Origin: Accumulibacter sp.
GTDB taxonomy: Bacteria; Pseudomonadota; Gammaproteobacteria; Burkholderiales; Rhodocyclaceae
Assembly: GCF_023806565.1 (NCBI RefSeq)
Contig: NZ_JAMTDV010000011.1
Location: 1 to 37,848, forward strand
Direction of reading: 5' to 3'
DNA length: 37,848 nt
Below are positions 8,360 to 18,836 of the stretch, piece after piece. Under the pieces are notes generated by a model. That model made no database searches. It was not told the DNA's origin and saw only the letters and a list, made by a program, of their open reading frames with translations. The number at the start of each line of letters is the position of its first letter. Within the stretch, counting starts at the first letter, position 1. Made by a program: the position numbers and the translations under genes.

Positions 8360-9670
8360 ATGATCAGAAAACTAGTCCTGCCGGTGCGAAGGCTGCTGGG
8401 CGGGACGCTGAGAAAGCTGTTCAACGTTCTCCCGCGAGAGAGGCGCTTCGCCGTCTACCGCAATTTCGTTGATTGCGATCCCGCCCCGAACGCGAGCCTT
8501 GAGCTGAAAATCGCCGAAACGCAGGAGGAACTCGAGGCGTGTTTCACTCTGCTGCATGATGCATACGTCGCCAGCAAGTTCATGAAACCCGATCCTTCCG
8601 GGATGCGCGTCACCATTTACCATGCGCTGCCGACGACCACGACGTTATGCGCGAAGTATGATGGCGAAGTGGTCGGTACGCTGTCGTTGATCAGGGAGAG
8701 CGTGCTGGGCTTTCCGCTGCAGAGAATCTTCGACTTGTCGGCGCTGCGCGAAAAGAAGGGAAACATCGCGGAGGTATCGGCGCTGGCGATCCACCGCCGC
8801 TTTCGTCGCACCGGCGGGAGCATTCTGTTCCCCCTGATGAAGTTCATGTACGAGTATTGCACAACCTTCTTCGATACTCGGCATTTGGTGATTGCGGTCA
8901 ATCCCAGTCACATCGAGATGTACGAGTCGCTGCTCTTTTTCAAGCGTTTGACGCAAAATGTGGTCGAAAACTATGATTTCGTGAATGGTGCGCCAGCGGT
9001 CGGTGCCACGCTGGACTTGAGTACTGCCCCGGAGATTTTCCGGAAGCACTACGCGTCGAAGCCGCCCAAGAAAAACCTCTATGCGTTTTTCACCGAGGTC
9101 AAGCTACCCAACATCAAACTCCCGCAGCGCCGTTTCTATACCACCAACGATCCGGTGCTGACTCCCGGGTTGCTCGACCACTTCTTCAATGTGCGTACGA
9201 GTGTCTTCATGCAATTGAGCGATCGAAAGAAGAGGTTGTTGCACACCATTTACGATCTGCCAGCGTACCGCGCGATACTGCCGCCGGCTCCCGAGGAAAG
9301 CCAGGCAAATGCAGCAGACAGGAGCCACCGGCGGTTTTCGGTACGCTGTCCGGCGCGGTTCTCGGTTCTGGGGTCCGACGGTAGCGAAAGCCGAGTCCGG
9401 CTCGACATCGTCGAACTCTCTCGTTACGGTTTTCGGGCGCACACGAGAACCCCCGTCCCTATCAATGTCTGGGGCGAGGTCATCGTTCAGCTGGGGCCGC
9501 GGGAAATGTCGCAGACACACGTCTTTGCATGGCGGCAAGCGGAGCCCGGCGCCTACGACTTCGAACTCGGCGAGCCCGATCTGATCTGGCGCAAGTTCGT
9601 CAATGCGCTCTACCGGGGCAGCACCCAAGCCGATCTGGAAGATGCGACTCGCTTCATGGTGGAAAGATGA
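8360..9670 (+). CDS. FeeM-like N-acyl amino acid synthase with C-terminal PilZ domain
   Basis: Protein of 436 residues with two parts. The N-terminal part (about 40-240) is a GNAT-fold domain of the FeeM N-acyl amino acid synthase type: the LKIAETQEELEACFTLLHDAYV opening, the VGTLSLIRES strand, EVSALAIHRRFRRTGGSILFPL at the acyl-donor site, and VIAVNPSHIEMYESL. The C-terminal part (about 320-420) is a PilZ domain, normally a c-di-GMP sensor, with HRRFSVRCPARF giving the RxxxR motif. The second motif, D/NxSxxG, reads ELSRYG, with E instead of D or N. The likely role is acylation of an amino acid from acyl-ACP, perhaps tuned by c-di-GMP. The ATG at 8360 is preferred over 8354 because GAGGGG lies six bases before it. 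Convergent with the AraC gene. Confidence 0.75.
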   Translation: MIRKLVLPVRRLLGGTLRKLFNVLPRERRFAVYRNFVDCDPAPNASLELKIAETQEELEACFTLLHDAYVASKFMKPDPSGMRVTIYHALPTTTTLCAKYDGEVVGTLSLIRESVLGFPLQRIFDLSALREKKGNIAEVSALAIHRRFRRTGGSILFPLMKFMYEYCTTFFDTRHLVIAVNPSHIEMYESLLFFKRLTQNVVENYDFVNGAPAVGATLDLSTAPEIFRKHYASKPPKKNLYAFFTEVKLPNIKLPQRRFYTTNDPVLTPGLLDHFFNVRTSVFMQLSDRKKRLLHTIYDLPAYRAILPPAPEESQANAADRSHRRFSVRCPARFSVLGSDGSESRVRLDIVELSRYGFRAHTRTPVPINVWGEVIVQLGPREMSQTHVFAWRQAEPGAYDFELGEPDLIWRKFVNALYRGSTQADLEDATRFMVER

Positions 9671-9707
9671 TCGCCCGTCTGCGGTCCTTCGTCGCGCACT
9701 AGGGCGG

Positions 9708-10787
9708 CTATCCCGGAGAGCCTCGTTCGCGTCGCCCATTGCCAGTCCCGTGCAGCCGTCGGCGGTATTGTGCAGGAGACATACCGGTCCATCGCACGAA
9801 CGCGCGATAGAAGGCGGCACTGTCCGCGAAGCCCAGCTCGGTGGCAATCTGCGTGATCCCTTCTCTGGTCTTGGCGAGTCGGCTGATGGCCAAGTCACGG
9901 CGAAGTGCATCCTTGACCGCCTGAAAGCTCGATCCCTCCTCTGCCAGTCGGCGATGCAAAGTGCGTGGCGAAAGATGCAGGGTCTGTGCGACATCGCCGA
10001 GCGAACCTGGAGTCGGGAGCGCATCACGCAAGGCATTGCGTACGCGCAGCACCATCTCCCGGTCGCGACGATACAGCATGGTCAGCTTGCCAGGTGCTCC
10101 GTCGAGAAACGCGAGCAGCGCGGCCTCGTCACGGCGAACTGGCAGATCCAGGAAGTTCGCGGCGAACACGGCGGTCAGTGCCGGTGCATCAAAGGTCGAG
10201 CCGGCGGTATAGATCAGCGCGTAGTCGTCGGCATGTTGCGGTCGTGGATAAGGGAAAGCCACCGAATCGAGGACGATGCTGCGTCCCACCAGCCAGGAAA
10301 AAAGTCCGTGCAGCAGTCGCAACAGCCACTCGAAAGCGAAAATGCGGCCAATCTGCAGCGGACGACTTTCTCCTATGCACAGAAAAGCCTGCTCCGGGTT
10401 GCTCTCGAGGCGGACGGCGAGGTCGGGCAAAACCAGGCGCAGAAAACGGATGCTGCGTTCGATGGCGTCCACCAGTGTCGGTGCGGTGACGACGCTGCGA
10501 CAAAGGAACTCGAAGGTGCCGCTGCGCATCGGCAGTGAAAAGAGTCCAAAGCCTTCATCGTCCAGTTCGTCCGTGATCAGATTGTAAAGGTCCGCGTAGC
10601 GGGCTACAGGGACGCGGGCTGTCGGATCGCAGAGGATCTGCCTGGGAATGTGGGTACGGTCAAGGAGTGGCGCTGGGTCCCGCCCCGCATGACGGAGACC
10701 GGCGAGCATGCCCTGGACGAAGGCCATGGCGACGGTTGCGCGTGTGGCTCCAGCCGGTGGCGTGGCGGTCTTCTCAGGGTACGGCAC
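9708..10787 (-). CDS. AraC-family transcriptional regulator, probable regulator of icmF
   Basis: About 359 residues. The N-terminal two thirds match the arabinose-binding-like ligand domain of large AraC regulators, beginning near MAFVQGMLAGLRHAG. The C-terminal 100 residues hold two helix-turn-helix motifs: LGDVAQTLHLSPRTLHRRLAEEG, then ITQIATELGFADSAAFYRAFVRW followed by the usual GMSPAQYRRRL. The start is uncertain: GTG at 10787 has a weak GAGAAG before it, a TTG at 10826 would extend the protein, and ATG at 10727 would shorten it. It is divergent from icmF with about 160 bases between the genes, so control of the mutase in response to an acyl-CoA-derived or other small ligand is the simple inference. 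Confidence 0.85.
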   Translation of the reverse strand: MPYPEKTATPPAGATRATVAMAFVQGMLAGLRHAGRDPAPLLDRTHIPRQILCDPTARVPVARYADLYNLITDELDDEGFGLFSLPMRSGTFEFLCRSVVTAPTLVDAIERSIRFLRLVLPDLAVRLESNPEQAFLCIGESRPLQIGRIFAFEWLLRLLHGLFSWLVGRSIVLDSVAFPYPRPQHADDYALIYTAGSTFDAPALTAVFAANFLDLPVRRDEAALLAFLDGAPGKLTMLYRRDREMVLRVRNALRDALPTPGSLGDVAQTLHLSPRTLHRRLAEEGSSFQAVKDALRRDLAISRLAKTREGITQIATELGFADSAAFYRAFVRWTGMSPAQYRRRLHGTGNGRRERGSPG

Positions 10788-10949
10788 TGGCTTCTCGCAA
10801 GATCGTGTATTGACAGGATATTCCAAGTTGGCAATATTTACAGTGTTAGCGGCGTCTTGGGGAGTGGCTTTATTGGCGTCAACTTTCTACCATGTGTCTT
10901 CCTGTGCAATTCGTGGTGACCTTTTCCGATTTCGTGGAGCGCAAACGAC

Positions 10950-13900
10950 ATGACCGACCTATCCATTGCCAAGAAGCTCTTGCCCTACAAGCCCAAGCAC
11001 AAGGTACGTTTCGTCACCGCTGCATCGCTGTTCGACGGGCACGATGCGTCGATCAACATCATGCGGCGCATCTTGCAGTCGACTGGCGCCGAGGTCATCC
11101 ACCTTGGCCACAATCGCTCCGTGCAGGAGATCGTCAACGCGGCGCTGCAGGAGGATGTCCAGGGAATTGCCATCACCTCGTATCAAGGTGGGCATGTCGA
11201 ATTCTTCAAGTACATGATCGACCTGCTGAAAGCCGGCGGTGGCGAGAACATCAAGGTCTTTGGCGGTGGTGGCGGCGTCATCGTGCCGAGCGAAATCGAG
11301 GAATTGCATCGCTACGGGGTCACCCGCGTCTATTCGCCAGAAGATGGGCAGTCGATGGGTTTGCAGGGGATGATCAACGAGGTCGTGGCGACCGCCGACG
11401 TCGACCTGTCGGTGCTGGCGCCGCAGGACCCGGACGCAATCCTCGCGGCGCTGAAGGCCGGTGACCGCCGCAAGCTCGCACAGATCATTACGGCGCTGGA
11501 AAACGGTGTGTACCCGGAAGCGCTGCGCAAAAAGCTGACGCATGCCGCCGCTGGCCTGAAAGTGCCGACGCTCGGGATCACCGGTACCGGCGGCGCGGGC
11601 AAGTCGTCGCTCACCGACGAACTGGTGCGCCGCTTCCGGCTCGACCAGGGGGACAGCCTCCGACTGGCGATCATTTCGATCGATCCCTCGCGTAAGCGTA
11701 CGGGAGGCGCGCTGTTGGGCGACCGGATTCGCATGAACGCGATCGAGCATCCCAACATCTACATGCGCTCGCTTGCGACGCGGGAAACCGGTTCCGAAGT
11801 CTCCGCCGCGCTGCCGGAGGTGATCGCCGCGTGCAAGCTTACCGGATTCGATCTGGTGATCGTCGAGACATCCGGAATCGGCCAGGGCAATGCCGCCATC
11901 GTGCCGCTGGTCGATGTTTCGGTCTACGTGATGACCCCCGAATTTGGCGCAGCGTCGCAGCTCGAGAAGATCGACATGCTTGATTTCGCCGATTTCGTGG
12001 CCATCAACAAGTTTGACCGAAAGGGTGCCGAGGATGCCGCACGCGATGTGCGCAAGCAGTATCAGCGCAATCACGAGGCGTTCAGCCAGAGCCCGGACGA
12101 GATGCCGGTGTTCGGCACGATGGCGGCCCGTTTCAACGATGACGGCGTGACTGCGCTCTATCAGGCCATGGCACCGAAACTGCATGCCCTTGGCCTGAAG
12201 CTGAAGAAGGGCAAGCTGCCGCCTGTCGGCGTTCGCCAGTCGTCGAACCAGCGCGCGATCGTACCGCCGCAGCGTGTGCGTTACCTCGCTGAAATCGCCG
12301 AAGCGGTGCGCAATTACCACACGCACACCGCCGAGCAGGCCGAGATGGCTCGTCAGCGTCAGTCGCTGCGAACGGCCAGGGATCTTTTCGTCGCCTGCGG
12401 CAAGCCGGCTGGCGATTTCGACGAATTGATTGCATGGAAGGATCGGCAACTCGATCCGCGGGCATGGAAACTCCTCGACATGTGGCCGAAAACCGTTGAA
12501 CTGTACGCGCAGGACGAGTACGTTGTGAAAATACGCGACAAGGAGATTCGCACTCGGCTCACTCATACCTCGCTGTCGGGGTCCAGGATTCGCAAGGTGT
12601 CACTGCCGACCTACCGTGACGATGGCGAAGTGCTGCGCTTCCTGATGAAGGAGAACGTTCCGGGTTCGTTCCCCTTTACCGCCGGAGTTTTTGCTTTCAA
12701 ACGCGAGAACGAGGACCCGACCCGTATGTTTGCCGGCGAAGGCGATGCCTTTCGCACCAACCGGCGCTTCAAGAAGGTTTCCGAAGGAATGCCGGCAAAA
12801 AGGCTGTCGACGGCCTTCGATTCGGTCACCCTGTACGGCTGCGACCCTGACGCCAGGCCAGACATTTACGGGAAGGTGGGCAACTCCGGGGTGTCGATCG
12901 CGACGCTGGACGACATGAAGGCATTGTTCGACGGCTTCGACCTCTGCGCACCGACGACTTCCGTGTCTCTGACCATCAACGGACCGGCGCCAATCATCCT
13001 GTCGATGTTCTTCAATACGGCGATCGACCAGCAGGTAGAGAAATTCCGCACCGACAACGGTCGCGAGCCGACCGAAGACGAAACACAGAAGATTCGCGCG
13101 TGGGTGCTGGCCAACCTGCGAGGCACGGTCCAGGCGGACATCCTCAAGGAGGATCAGGGTCAGAATACCTGCATCTTCTCGACCGAATTCGCGCTCAAAA
13201 TGATGGGTGACATCCAGGAGTTCTTTGTCCATAATGACATTGGCAACTTCTACTCGGTGTCGATTTCCGGCTACCACATCGCCGAGGCAGGTGCCAATCC
13301 GATCTCGCAACTGGCGTTTACTCTGGCCAACGGTTTCACCTACGTCGAAACCTATCTGGCGCGCGGCATGCATATCGACGACTTCGCGCCCAATCTGTCG
13401 TTCTTCTTCAGCAACGGCATGGACCCCGAGTATTCGGTGATCGGCCGCGTAGCTCGCCGCATCTGGGCGATTGCGATGAAGAACAAGTACGGAGGCAACG
13501 AGCGCAGTCAGAAGCTGAAGTACCACATCCAGACTTCGGGCCGTTCGCTGCATGCGCAGGAAATGGCATTCAACGATATTCGCACCACGCTTCAGGCACT
13601 GATCGCCATCTACGACAACTGCAACTCGCTGCACACCAACGCCTACGACGAAGCGATCACCACGCCCACCGAGGAGTCCGTTCGTCGGGCGATGGCCATC
13701 CAGCTGATCATCAATCGCGAGTGGGGGCTGGCGATGAACGAGAATCCGAACCAGGGATCGTTCATCATCGAGGAACTCACCGACCTGGTCGAAGAAGCCG
13801 TGCTCAAGGAGTTCGAAGCCATTGCGGCGCGCGGCGGGGTTCTCGGAGCGATGGAAACCGGCTATCAGCGAGGCAAGATCCAGGAGGAGTCGCTGTATTA

Positions 13901-14216
13901 CGAACACAAGAAGCACGACGGCTCGTTCCCGATCGTCGGTGTCAATACCTTCCGCAATCCCAAGGGCGACGCGCAGATCGAGATCGAACTGGCGCGGTCG
14001 ACCGACGAAGAAAAGCAGTCGCAACTGACACGGCTGCGGAGCTTCCAGACGCGCAACGCGCCCGCTTCCGGTGCGATGATCGAACGTCTGAAGCAGACGG
14101 TGATCGACAACGGCAACGTCTTCGGGGTCTTGGTGGATGCTGTTCGGGTCTGTTCGCTCGGGCAGATCACCGGTTCGCTCTACGAAGTCGGTGGCCAGTA
14201 CCGACGCAGCATGTAA
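10950..14216 (+). CDS. icmF: fused isobutyryl-CoA mutase IcmF
   Basis: Adenosylcobalamin-dependent mutase of 1088 residues that interconverts isobutyryl-CoA and n-butyryl-CoA. Order of parts: B12-binding domain (about 17-150, [17 protein letters not shown], with the cobalt-ligating histidine), a MeaB-like G-protein chaperone (Walker [10 protein letters not shown] near 211-219, [13 protein letters not shown]), then the large catalytic barrel (about 550-1088). Two substrate-specificity sites point to isobutyryl-CoA: F in RMFAGEG, where methylmalonyl-CoA mutase has Y, and Q in GQNTCIF, where that enzyme has R. The catalytic SISGYH is present. The ATG is preceded by GGAG at 10936-10939. It is divergent from the AraC gene. 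It may link branched and straight C4 acyl-CoA pools, which matters in a PHA-storing organism. Confidence 0.95.
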   Translation: MTDLSIAKKLLPYKPKHKVRFVTAASLFDGHDASINIMRRILQSTGAEVIHLGHNRSVQEIVNAALQEDVQGIAITSYQGGHVEFFKYMIDLLKAGGGENIKVFGGGGGVIVPSEIEELHRYGVTRVYSPEDGQSMGLQGMINEVVATADVDLSVLAPQDPDAILAALKAGDRRKLAQIITALENGVYPEALRKKLTHAAAGLKVPTLGITGTGGAGKSSLTDELVRRFRLDQGDSLRLAIISIDPSRKRTGGALLGDRIRMNAIEHPNIYMRSLATRETGSEVSAALPEVIAACKLTGFDLVIVETSGIGQGNAAIVPLVDVSVYVMTPEFGAASQLEKIDMLDFADFVAINKFDRKGAEDAARDVRKQYQRNHEAFSQSPDEMPVFGTMAARFNDDGVTALYQAMAPKLHALGLKLKKGKLPPVGVRQSSNQRAIVPPQRVRYLAEIAEAVRNYHTHTAEQAEMARQRQSLRTARDLFVACGKPAGDFDELIAWKDRQLDPRAWKLLDMWPKTVELYAQDEYVVKIRDKEIRTRLTHTSLSGSRIRKVSLPTYRDDGEVLRFLMKENVPGSFPFTAGVFAFKRENEDPTRMFAGEGDAFRTNRRFKKVSEGMPAKRLSTAFDSVTLYGCDPDARPDIYGKVGNSGVSIATLDDMKALFDGFDLCAPTTSVSLTINGPAPIILSMFFNTAIDQQVEKFRTDNGREPTEDETQKIRAWVLANLRGTVQADILKEDQGQNTCIFSTEFALKMMGDIQEFFVHNDIGNFYSVSISGYHIAEAGANPISQLAFTLANGFTYVETYLARGMHIDDFAPNLSFFFSNGMDPEYSVIGRVARRIWAIAMKNKYGGNERSQKLKYHIQTSGRSLHAQEMAFNDIRTTLQALIAIYDNCNSLHTNAYDEAITTPTEESVRRAMAIQLIINREWGLAMNENPNQGSFIIEELTDLVEEAVLKEFEAIAARGGVLGAMETGYQRGKIQEESLYYEHKKHDGSFPIVGVNTFRNPKGDAQIEIELARSTDEEKQSQLTRLRSFQTRNAPASGAMIERLKQTVIDNGNVFGVLVDAVRVCSLGQITGSLYEVGGQYRRSM

Positions 14217-14390
14217 GCAGCGGCGCGTGCGGCGGCTCCGGGCAAGGCGTACCGGGGCCGACGGGTGACCGGCGTCCGGCGCAGCGCGATCTGGTCCTTG
14301 GGCACGCAGCAGCGTGCGCCGGAAGCCTGTTGCATCTTTGGCGGGATTGGTCCAGCATCGCCCATCGCCTTAATATAAAGAGGGACCGAC

Positions 14391-16559
14391 ATGGTGGCTG
14401 CACTTCGGCGTCTGAGCCTGACCTACCGACTCGTTCTGATGACCGGCCTCGCGCTGCTGGCCATGCTGGTGATCGTCTGGCAAGCGCTGACCGCGATGCA
14501 CAGCCTTCTCTACGAGGATCGGCAGGTGAAGACAAGGCATCTGGTCGAAACGGCAACCGCCGTCCTGGAGTATTTCCATGGCCAGCAGCAGAAGGGTAAC
14601 CTGACCGAGGAGGAAGCGCGGGCGCAGGCGATGGCAGCGGTGAAAGGGCTGCGTTACGACAATACCGAGTACTTCTGGATTCACAACCTGGAAAAGCCGG
14701 TGCCCAGAATGGTGATGCATCCGACCGTGCCGGCGCTCGACGGAAAGGTGCTCGATGAGGCGCGCTTCAACAAGGCGATCTCGCTGCAAGCCGGAGTTGC
14801 GGGAGAACGGGTAAGCGTCGACGGGAAAAACCTCTTCGTCGGGTTCAACGAGGTGGTCGCCAAGGCCGGCGAGGGTTACGTCGAATATCTCTGGCCAAAG
14901 CCAGTGGCCGGAGGTGGTGTCAGCAGCGAGCTGTTTCCGAAATTGTCCTTTGTTCGCAAGTTCGAGCCCTGGGGCTGGGTCGTTGGCTCGGGCATCTACA
15001 TCGACGACGTAAACCTGATTTTCCGGGAGCAGGCGACCCGCTGCGTCGTCATTGCACTCATCGCCACCGGTCTCTTGCTGCTTACCAGCTGGCTGATTCG
15101 CAATGCCATCGTCAGCGAGTTCGGCGGTGAGCCACGCCTGGCTTTGGCTGTGTCGAGCCGGATTGCCGGTGGCGACCTGACACAGGAAGTGCCGCTGCAG
15201 GCAGGTGACCGGAGCAGCGTCCTGTTTGTCCTGTCGCATATGCAGAACAGCCTCCGGGAAATGCTGCGTGCCATCTTCATCAACGCTGGCAAGGTACAGG
15301 GCAGCATCGAGCGCTTGTCGGCTGAATCCAACGAGATCAACTTGGCCACCCAGGTGCAGGCCGGCGCGGTGCAACACACCCGCTCGGCGATCACCGACGT
15401 CTCGGCGAGTGTGGATGAGGTCAACGGCCTGGTGCATGCGACCGAGGGCGGGGCACATGAAGTGGCGAGACGAGCCCACGATGGAGCCGAAGTGGCGGCG
15501 CGGGTGGCAGTCGAGATGCAGGCCATCGCCAATACCGTTTCGGCGTCATCTGATCAGGTGTCGAAGTTGGTGGCGAGCACCAGCGAGATCGGCAAGATGG
15601 CCAGGGTGATCAAGGAAATCGCGGACCAGACCAATTTGCTGGCGCTCAACGCAGCGATCGAAGCTGCGCGCGCCGGCGAGCAGGGGCGCGGTTTTGCCGT
15701 GGTGGCCGACGAGGTGCGCAAACTGGCCGAGCGTACCAGCAACGCGACGAGCGAGATCGGCGCCATCCTGCAGGGCATCCGGAGCGACACGGAAAGCGCC
15801 GTCGAAGGCATGCAGGCGGCTGCACCGGTGATTTCCAGCGGCGTTGCGCAGGCCAATTCGGCAGCCGACACTCTACATGCGATCGAGCAGCAGGCGCAGG
15901 ACACCCTGCGCAAGATGCAGGCACTGTCACAGGCAACGCGCGAGCAGACGCGCCGCATCCAGGACATCGTCAACAACGTCGATTCGGTGATGCACGCCTC
16001 CGGTCAGACCGAGAACGTGATCAAACAGTCGCTACAATCGGCGGCTGATCTCGAGCAGGCGTCGGCCGCGATGTACTTGATGGTGCAGCGCTTCCGGATC
16101 GGTGAACTCGGCGAGACGCGAGTGCCAGTGGCAGCGCGTGCCGAGGGCGCGGCCAAGCCGCTGATGGAATGGTCGTCCGCTCTCGCCGTCGGGCATTCCG
16201 AGATCGATCGCCAACACCAGATCCTGATCGAAATCGCCAACCGGCTGAACAACGCCATGCGCACCGGAGCGGGGCGAGCCGCGTGCGGGACGATTCTTGA
16301 CGAACTCGTCGATTACACGATCAACCACTTCGGCTTTGAAGAGAAACTGATGGAGAAACACCAGTACGCGCACCGTGAAGCACATGCACAAGCGCATCGG
16401 CAGTTGATCGAAGATGTTTCGAAATTCAAACGTCAGTTCGAGGCCGGCGGATCGATTTCGATCGAACTGATGGGTTTCATCCGCGACTGGCTGGTCAACC
16501 ATATCCTCAAGGTTGACAGGGCGTTGGCTGGCGATTTGAGCGCCCGGGGAGTGTCGTGA
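14391..16559 (+). CDS. Cache-type methyl-accepting chemotaxis protein with C-terminal hemerythrin domain
   Basis: Chemoreceptor of 722 residues. A first membrane segment (about 13-35) and a second (about 217-236) flank a periplasmic single-Cache domain containing [12 protein letters not shown] and [19 protein letters not shown]-like linker follows. The signalling hairpin tip is fully conserved ([20 protein letters not shown] then [18 protein letters not shown], about 409-450). From about residue 592 there is a bacteriohemerythrin: [25 protein letters not shown] and NHILKVD supply the di-iron ligands. The protein probably combines sensing of a periplasmic ligand (Cache domains often bind small organic acids) with cytoplasmic oxygen sensing. 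GAGGGA at 14380-14385 supports the ATG. No chemotaxis partner genes are nearby. Confidence 0.92.
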   Translation: MVAALRRLSLTYRLVLMTGLALLAMLVIVWQALTAMHSLLYEDRQVKTRHLVETATAVLEYFHGQQQKGNLTEEEARAQAMAAVKGLRYDNTEYFWIHNLEKPVPRMVMHPTVPALDGKVLDEARFNKAISLQAGVAGERVSVDGKNLFVGFNEVVAKAGEGYVEYLWPKPVAGGGVSSELFPKLSFVRKFEPWGWVVGSGIYIDDVNLIFREQATRCVVIALIATGLLLLTSWLIRNAIVSEFGGEPRLALAVSSRIAGGDLTQEVPLQAGDRSSVLFVLSHMQNSLREMLRAIFINAGKVQGSIERLSAESNEINLATQVQAGAVQHTRSAITDVSASVDEVNGLVHATEGGAHEVARRAHDGAEVAARVAVEMQAIANTVSASSDQVSKLVASTSEIGKMARVIKEIADQTNLLALNAAIEAARAGEQGRGFAVVADEVRKLAERTSNATSEIGAILQGIRSDTESAVEGMQAAAPVISSGVAQANSAADTLHAIEQQAQDTLRKMQALSQATREQTRRIQDIVNNVDSVMHASGQTENVIKQSLQSAADLEQASAAMYLMVQRFRIGELGETRVPVAARAEGAAKPLMEWSSALAVGHSEIDRQHQILIEIANRLNNAMRTGAGRAACGTILDELVDYTINHFGFEEKLMEKHQYAHREAHAQAHRQLIEDVSKFKRQFEAGGSISIELMGFIRDWLVNHILKVDRALAGDLSARGVS

Positions 16560-16626
16560 AGCGCAGCCGACGACGGCCTGTGTGTGAGCCATGCTTGCCC
16601 GGGCTGTCCGCGTCCGCGACGTCGCA

Positions 16627-17925
16627 ATGAGCGAGCTGACGCGGCACCATTACCGTCGGCGCACGATGGCGCTGGCGGTCGTGGTTGCTGCCTACGTCCT
16701 GTCATTTTTCCAGCGCTTTGCGCCGGCTGGAATTGCCCAGGATCTCATCACTGCGTTCCACACCACCGCTTCGTCGCTGGGCGTGCTCGCGGCGACCTAC
16801 TTTTACGTCTATACGGTAATGCAGGTGCCGACGGGTGTTCTCGTCGACACGCTCGGGCCGCGCCTGATTCTGCTCCTCGGCGGACTCGTCGGTGGTTGTG
16901 GAAGCCTGCTGTTCGGCACGGCGCCCAGCTTCGAACTGGCCATTCTGGGAAGGACGCTGATCGGGCTGGGGGTTTCGGTGACTTTCATCGCCATGCTCAA
17001 GATCATCGCCCTTTCTTTCGATGAGCGGCGTTTCGCCAGTCTGGTTGGGGTCAGCATGCTGGTTGGCAACCTGGGGTCGGTGCTGGCCGGTGCGCCTCTC
17101 TCGTGGCTGGCGCAGGTCACTGGCTGGCGAGCGGTGTTTCTCGGCCTGGCAGGACTCTCGGTGTTGCTTGGCCTGGCCTGCTGGCGCTTGCTGCGCAGCG
17201 ATGTCGACATGCCGGGAACCGCCTCGGCGGTCGTTCCCGGTCGGCCGCGCTTCGACCGCACGGTAGTGCTTTCCGGTCTGCTGTCGGTGCTCAGGAACCG
17301 GGACACCTGGCCGGGGGTCTGCGTCAACTTCGGCATCAGCGGCAGCTTCTTCGCTTTTGCCGGTCTCTGGGCGACGCCTTTCCTCACCCAGGTGCATGGC
17401 ATGTCGCGTGCGATCGCGGCCAACCATGTCAGTCTTTACTTTGCCGGTTTCGCGCTCGGATGTGTGTCTGTCGGCACGCTTTCCGATCGTCTCGGCCGGC
17501 GTAAACCGGTGCTGATCTTGAGCAGCCACCTGTACGTGGCGATCTGGCTGGTCTGGCTGCTTGCAGGCACTTTGCCCCTGAGCGTGAGTTACTCGCTGTT
17601 TGCACTCATGGGGCTGACCACCGCCGGCTTCACGCTGACCTGGGCCTGTGCCAAGGAGCTCAATCCCCCGCTGCTTTCCGGTATGTCGACCAGCGTGACC
17701 AACATGGGTGGTTTTCTCGCCGGGGCCATTCTGCAACCACTGGTTGGCTGGGTGATGGACCGGACTTGGCAGGGGGGACTGACGGCGAACGGAGCGCGCC
17801 TATATACGTCAGACGACTTCCACGCCGGCCTGTTGCTGCTTGCCGGGACGGCAGCCTTTGGGGCGCTGTTCGCCTGGGGAATCCGCGAAACTCATTGTCG
17901 CAACGTTTGGCGGCAAGCCGGTTGA
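16627..17925 (+). CDS. MFS transporter
   Basis: Major facilitator of 432 residues with about twelve hydrophobic segments. The first half has the family loop in the form LVDTLGPRLILLLGG between helices 2 and 3, and the second half has the repeat of that loop as LSDRLGRRKPVLI. The short basic N-terminus (MSELTRHHYRRRT) is cytoplasmic by the positive-inside rule; I chose this ATG (16627) over one at 16591, whose extra 12 residues look non-coding. It lies 67 bases after the chemoreceptor on the same strand. The substrate cannot be assigned; the form resembles small organic anion carriers. Confidence 0.88.
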   Translation: MSELTRHHYRRRTMALAVVVAAYVLSFFQRFAPAGIAQDLITAFHTTASSLGVLAATYFYVYTVMQVPTGVLVDTLGPRLILLLGGLVGGCGSLLFGTAPSFELAILGRTLIGLGVSVTFIAMLKIIALSFDERRFASLVGVSMLVGNLGSVLAGAPLSWLAQVTGWRAVFLGLAGLSVLLGLACWRLLRSDVDMPGTASAVVPGRPRFDRTVVLSGLLSVLRNRDTWPGVCVNFGISGSFFAFAGLWATPFLTQVHGMSRAIAANHVSLYFAGFALGCVSVGTLSDRLGRRKPVLILSSHLYVAIWLVWLLAGTLPLSVSYSLFALMGLTTAGFTLTWACAKELNPPLLSGMSTSVTNMGGFLAGAILQPLVGWVMDRTWQGGLTANGARLYTSDDFHAGLLLLAGTAAFGALFAWGIRETHCRNVWRQAG

Positions 17926-18005
17926 GGGCGAACACGCGCGTGCCGATCAACTGGCTGGACGCATCATCTGCGTAGCGGCGCAAGGTCGATCGATCGCGCC
18001 ATCGC

Positions 18006-18536
18006 TCAGCGCCACTCATAAACCAGTTCCACTCGTCGCATGGTTCGACGACAGGTTTCACTGTCGCATTTCACTTTGTTGCTTTGTTCGCTGCCGATCG
18101 GCAGCCGGCGAATCTGATTTCTCGGCACTCCCAGCGAGCGCAGCCGGTCGCTCACCACCTCCGTGCGCTTGTCGGCGACGGCCAGGTTGTAGGCCGTGCT
18201 ACCGAGGTTGTCGGTGTGTCCCACGAGTACCACCACCAGTTGCGGATCCTCTTTCAGTTTCTGGGCGTTCTGGCGCAGAATCTCTGCCCCTTCGTTGTCG
18301 ATCGTCGCACCGTCAAACGGGAAATAGACTGTTCTCCTTGCTGCATCATCGGCAAACGGCGTCGGCTTCGCGTTCCCCTGGCGCGCGCCATACGCGGGTT
18401 GCCGCGCGGCCTGCACTTGCGGTGCCTTTGCCTTTCCCGAATCGTCCGCGGCAGGTGGCTTGTCGACGGAGGCGCAGGCCGCGAGAAGGAGCACAAGGGT
18501 CAGCGAGCCATGGATTGGCGAACGAGGGAGCAGCAT
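18006..18536 (-). CDS. OmpA-family outer-membrane lipoprotein
   Basis: Protein of 176 residues with a lipoprotein signal peptide: hydrophobic LTLVLLL then a lipobox LAAC, cleaved before the cysteine at about residue 21. A proline/alanine/glutamine-rich linker leads into a C-terminal OmpA peptidoglycan-binding domain: VYFPFDGATID, GHTDNLGSTAYNLAVADKR and SDRLRSLGV. It probably ties the outer membrane to peptidoglycan, in the manner of Pal. Two cysteines in the last 30 residues (CDSETC) are close enough to form a disulfide. The ATG at 18536 starts the signal peptide. Convergent with the MFS gene across 80 bases that hold no clear terminator. Confidence 0.88.
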   Translation of the reverse strand: MLLPRSPIHGSLTLVLLLAACASVDKPPAADDSGKAKAPQVQAARQPAYGARQGNAKPTPFADDAARRTVYFPFDGATIDNEGAEILRQNAQKLKEDPQLVVVLVGHTDNLGSTAYNLAVADKRTEVVSDRLRSLGVPRNQIRRLPIGSEQSNKVKCDSETCRRTMRRVELVYEWR

Positions 18537-18836
18537 GGGCGATGCACCGTCAGGTCGAGACGCGAAGAAGTAGTGTAGTGAACAGGAGTGTAGCAATGAT
18601 TCTCGATCGGCAGGGTGATTCAGGAATGGACAAGCGGGCGCAAGCGGTGGCGATGATGATCTGCTGTATCAGTTCGGACAGTCGCTGCCTGTTGCCCGAT
18701 CAGCGACCTCCGACCTGGCGCCAAGCTGCCGCCTGGCGCAAGCGCGCGCCGGGCCGCTCCGCTATCGGTGGCCGGTAGTACTCCTGGCAACCCCGCCAAG
18801 TCCGCCGGTGAATGTCTGCCAGTGCCGGTGGACGAT
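18537..18836. other. 300-base gap between the lipoprotein gene and tkt
   Basis: Should hold the promoter of the lipoprotein gene (minus strand) and the end of the tkt transcript. I see no clear terminator. A plus-strand frame of 50 codons at 18626-18778 (ATG to TAG) has no recognisable features and only a weak AGG before it, so I do not call it a gene. Confidence 0.4.

Noticed and set aside
10959-12566. 535-codon minus-strand frame inside icmF
   Set aside because: Antisense shadow of a GC-rich gene; composition is rich in R, H and D with no family motif, while icmF matches over its full length.
12600-14024. 474-codon minus-strand frame inside icmF
   Set aside because: Antisense shadow, for the same reason.
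18626-18778. 50-codon plus-strand frame between the lipoprotein gene and tkt
   Set aside because: Weak ribosome binding site, no recognisable family and unusual composition; listed only in the gap description.
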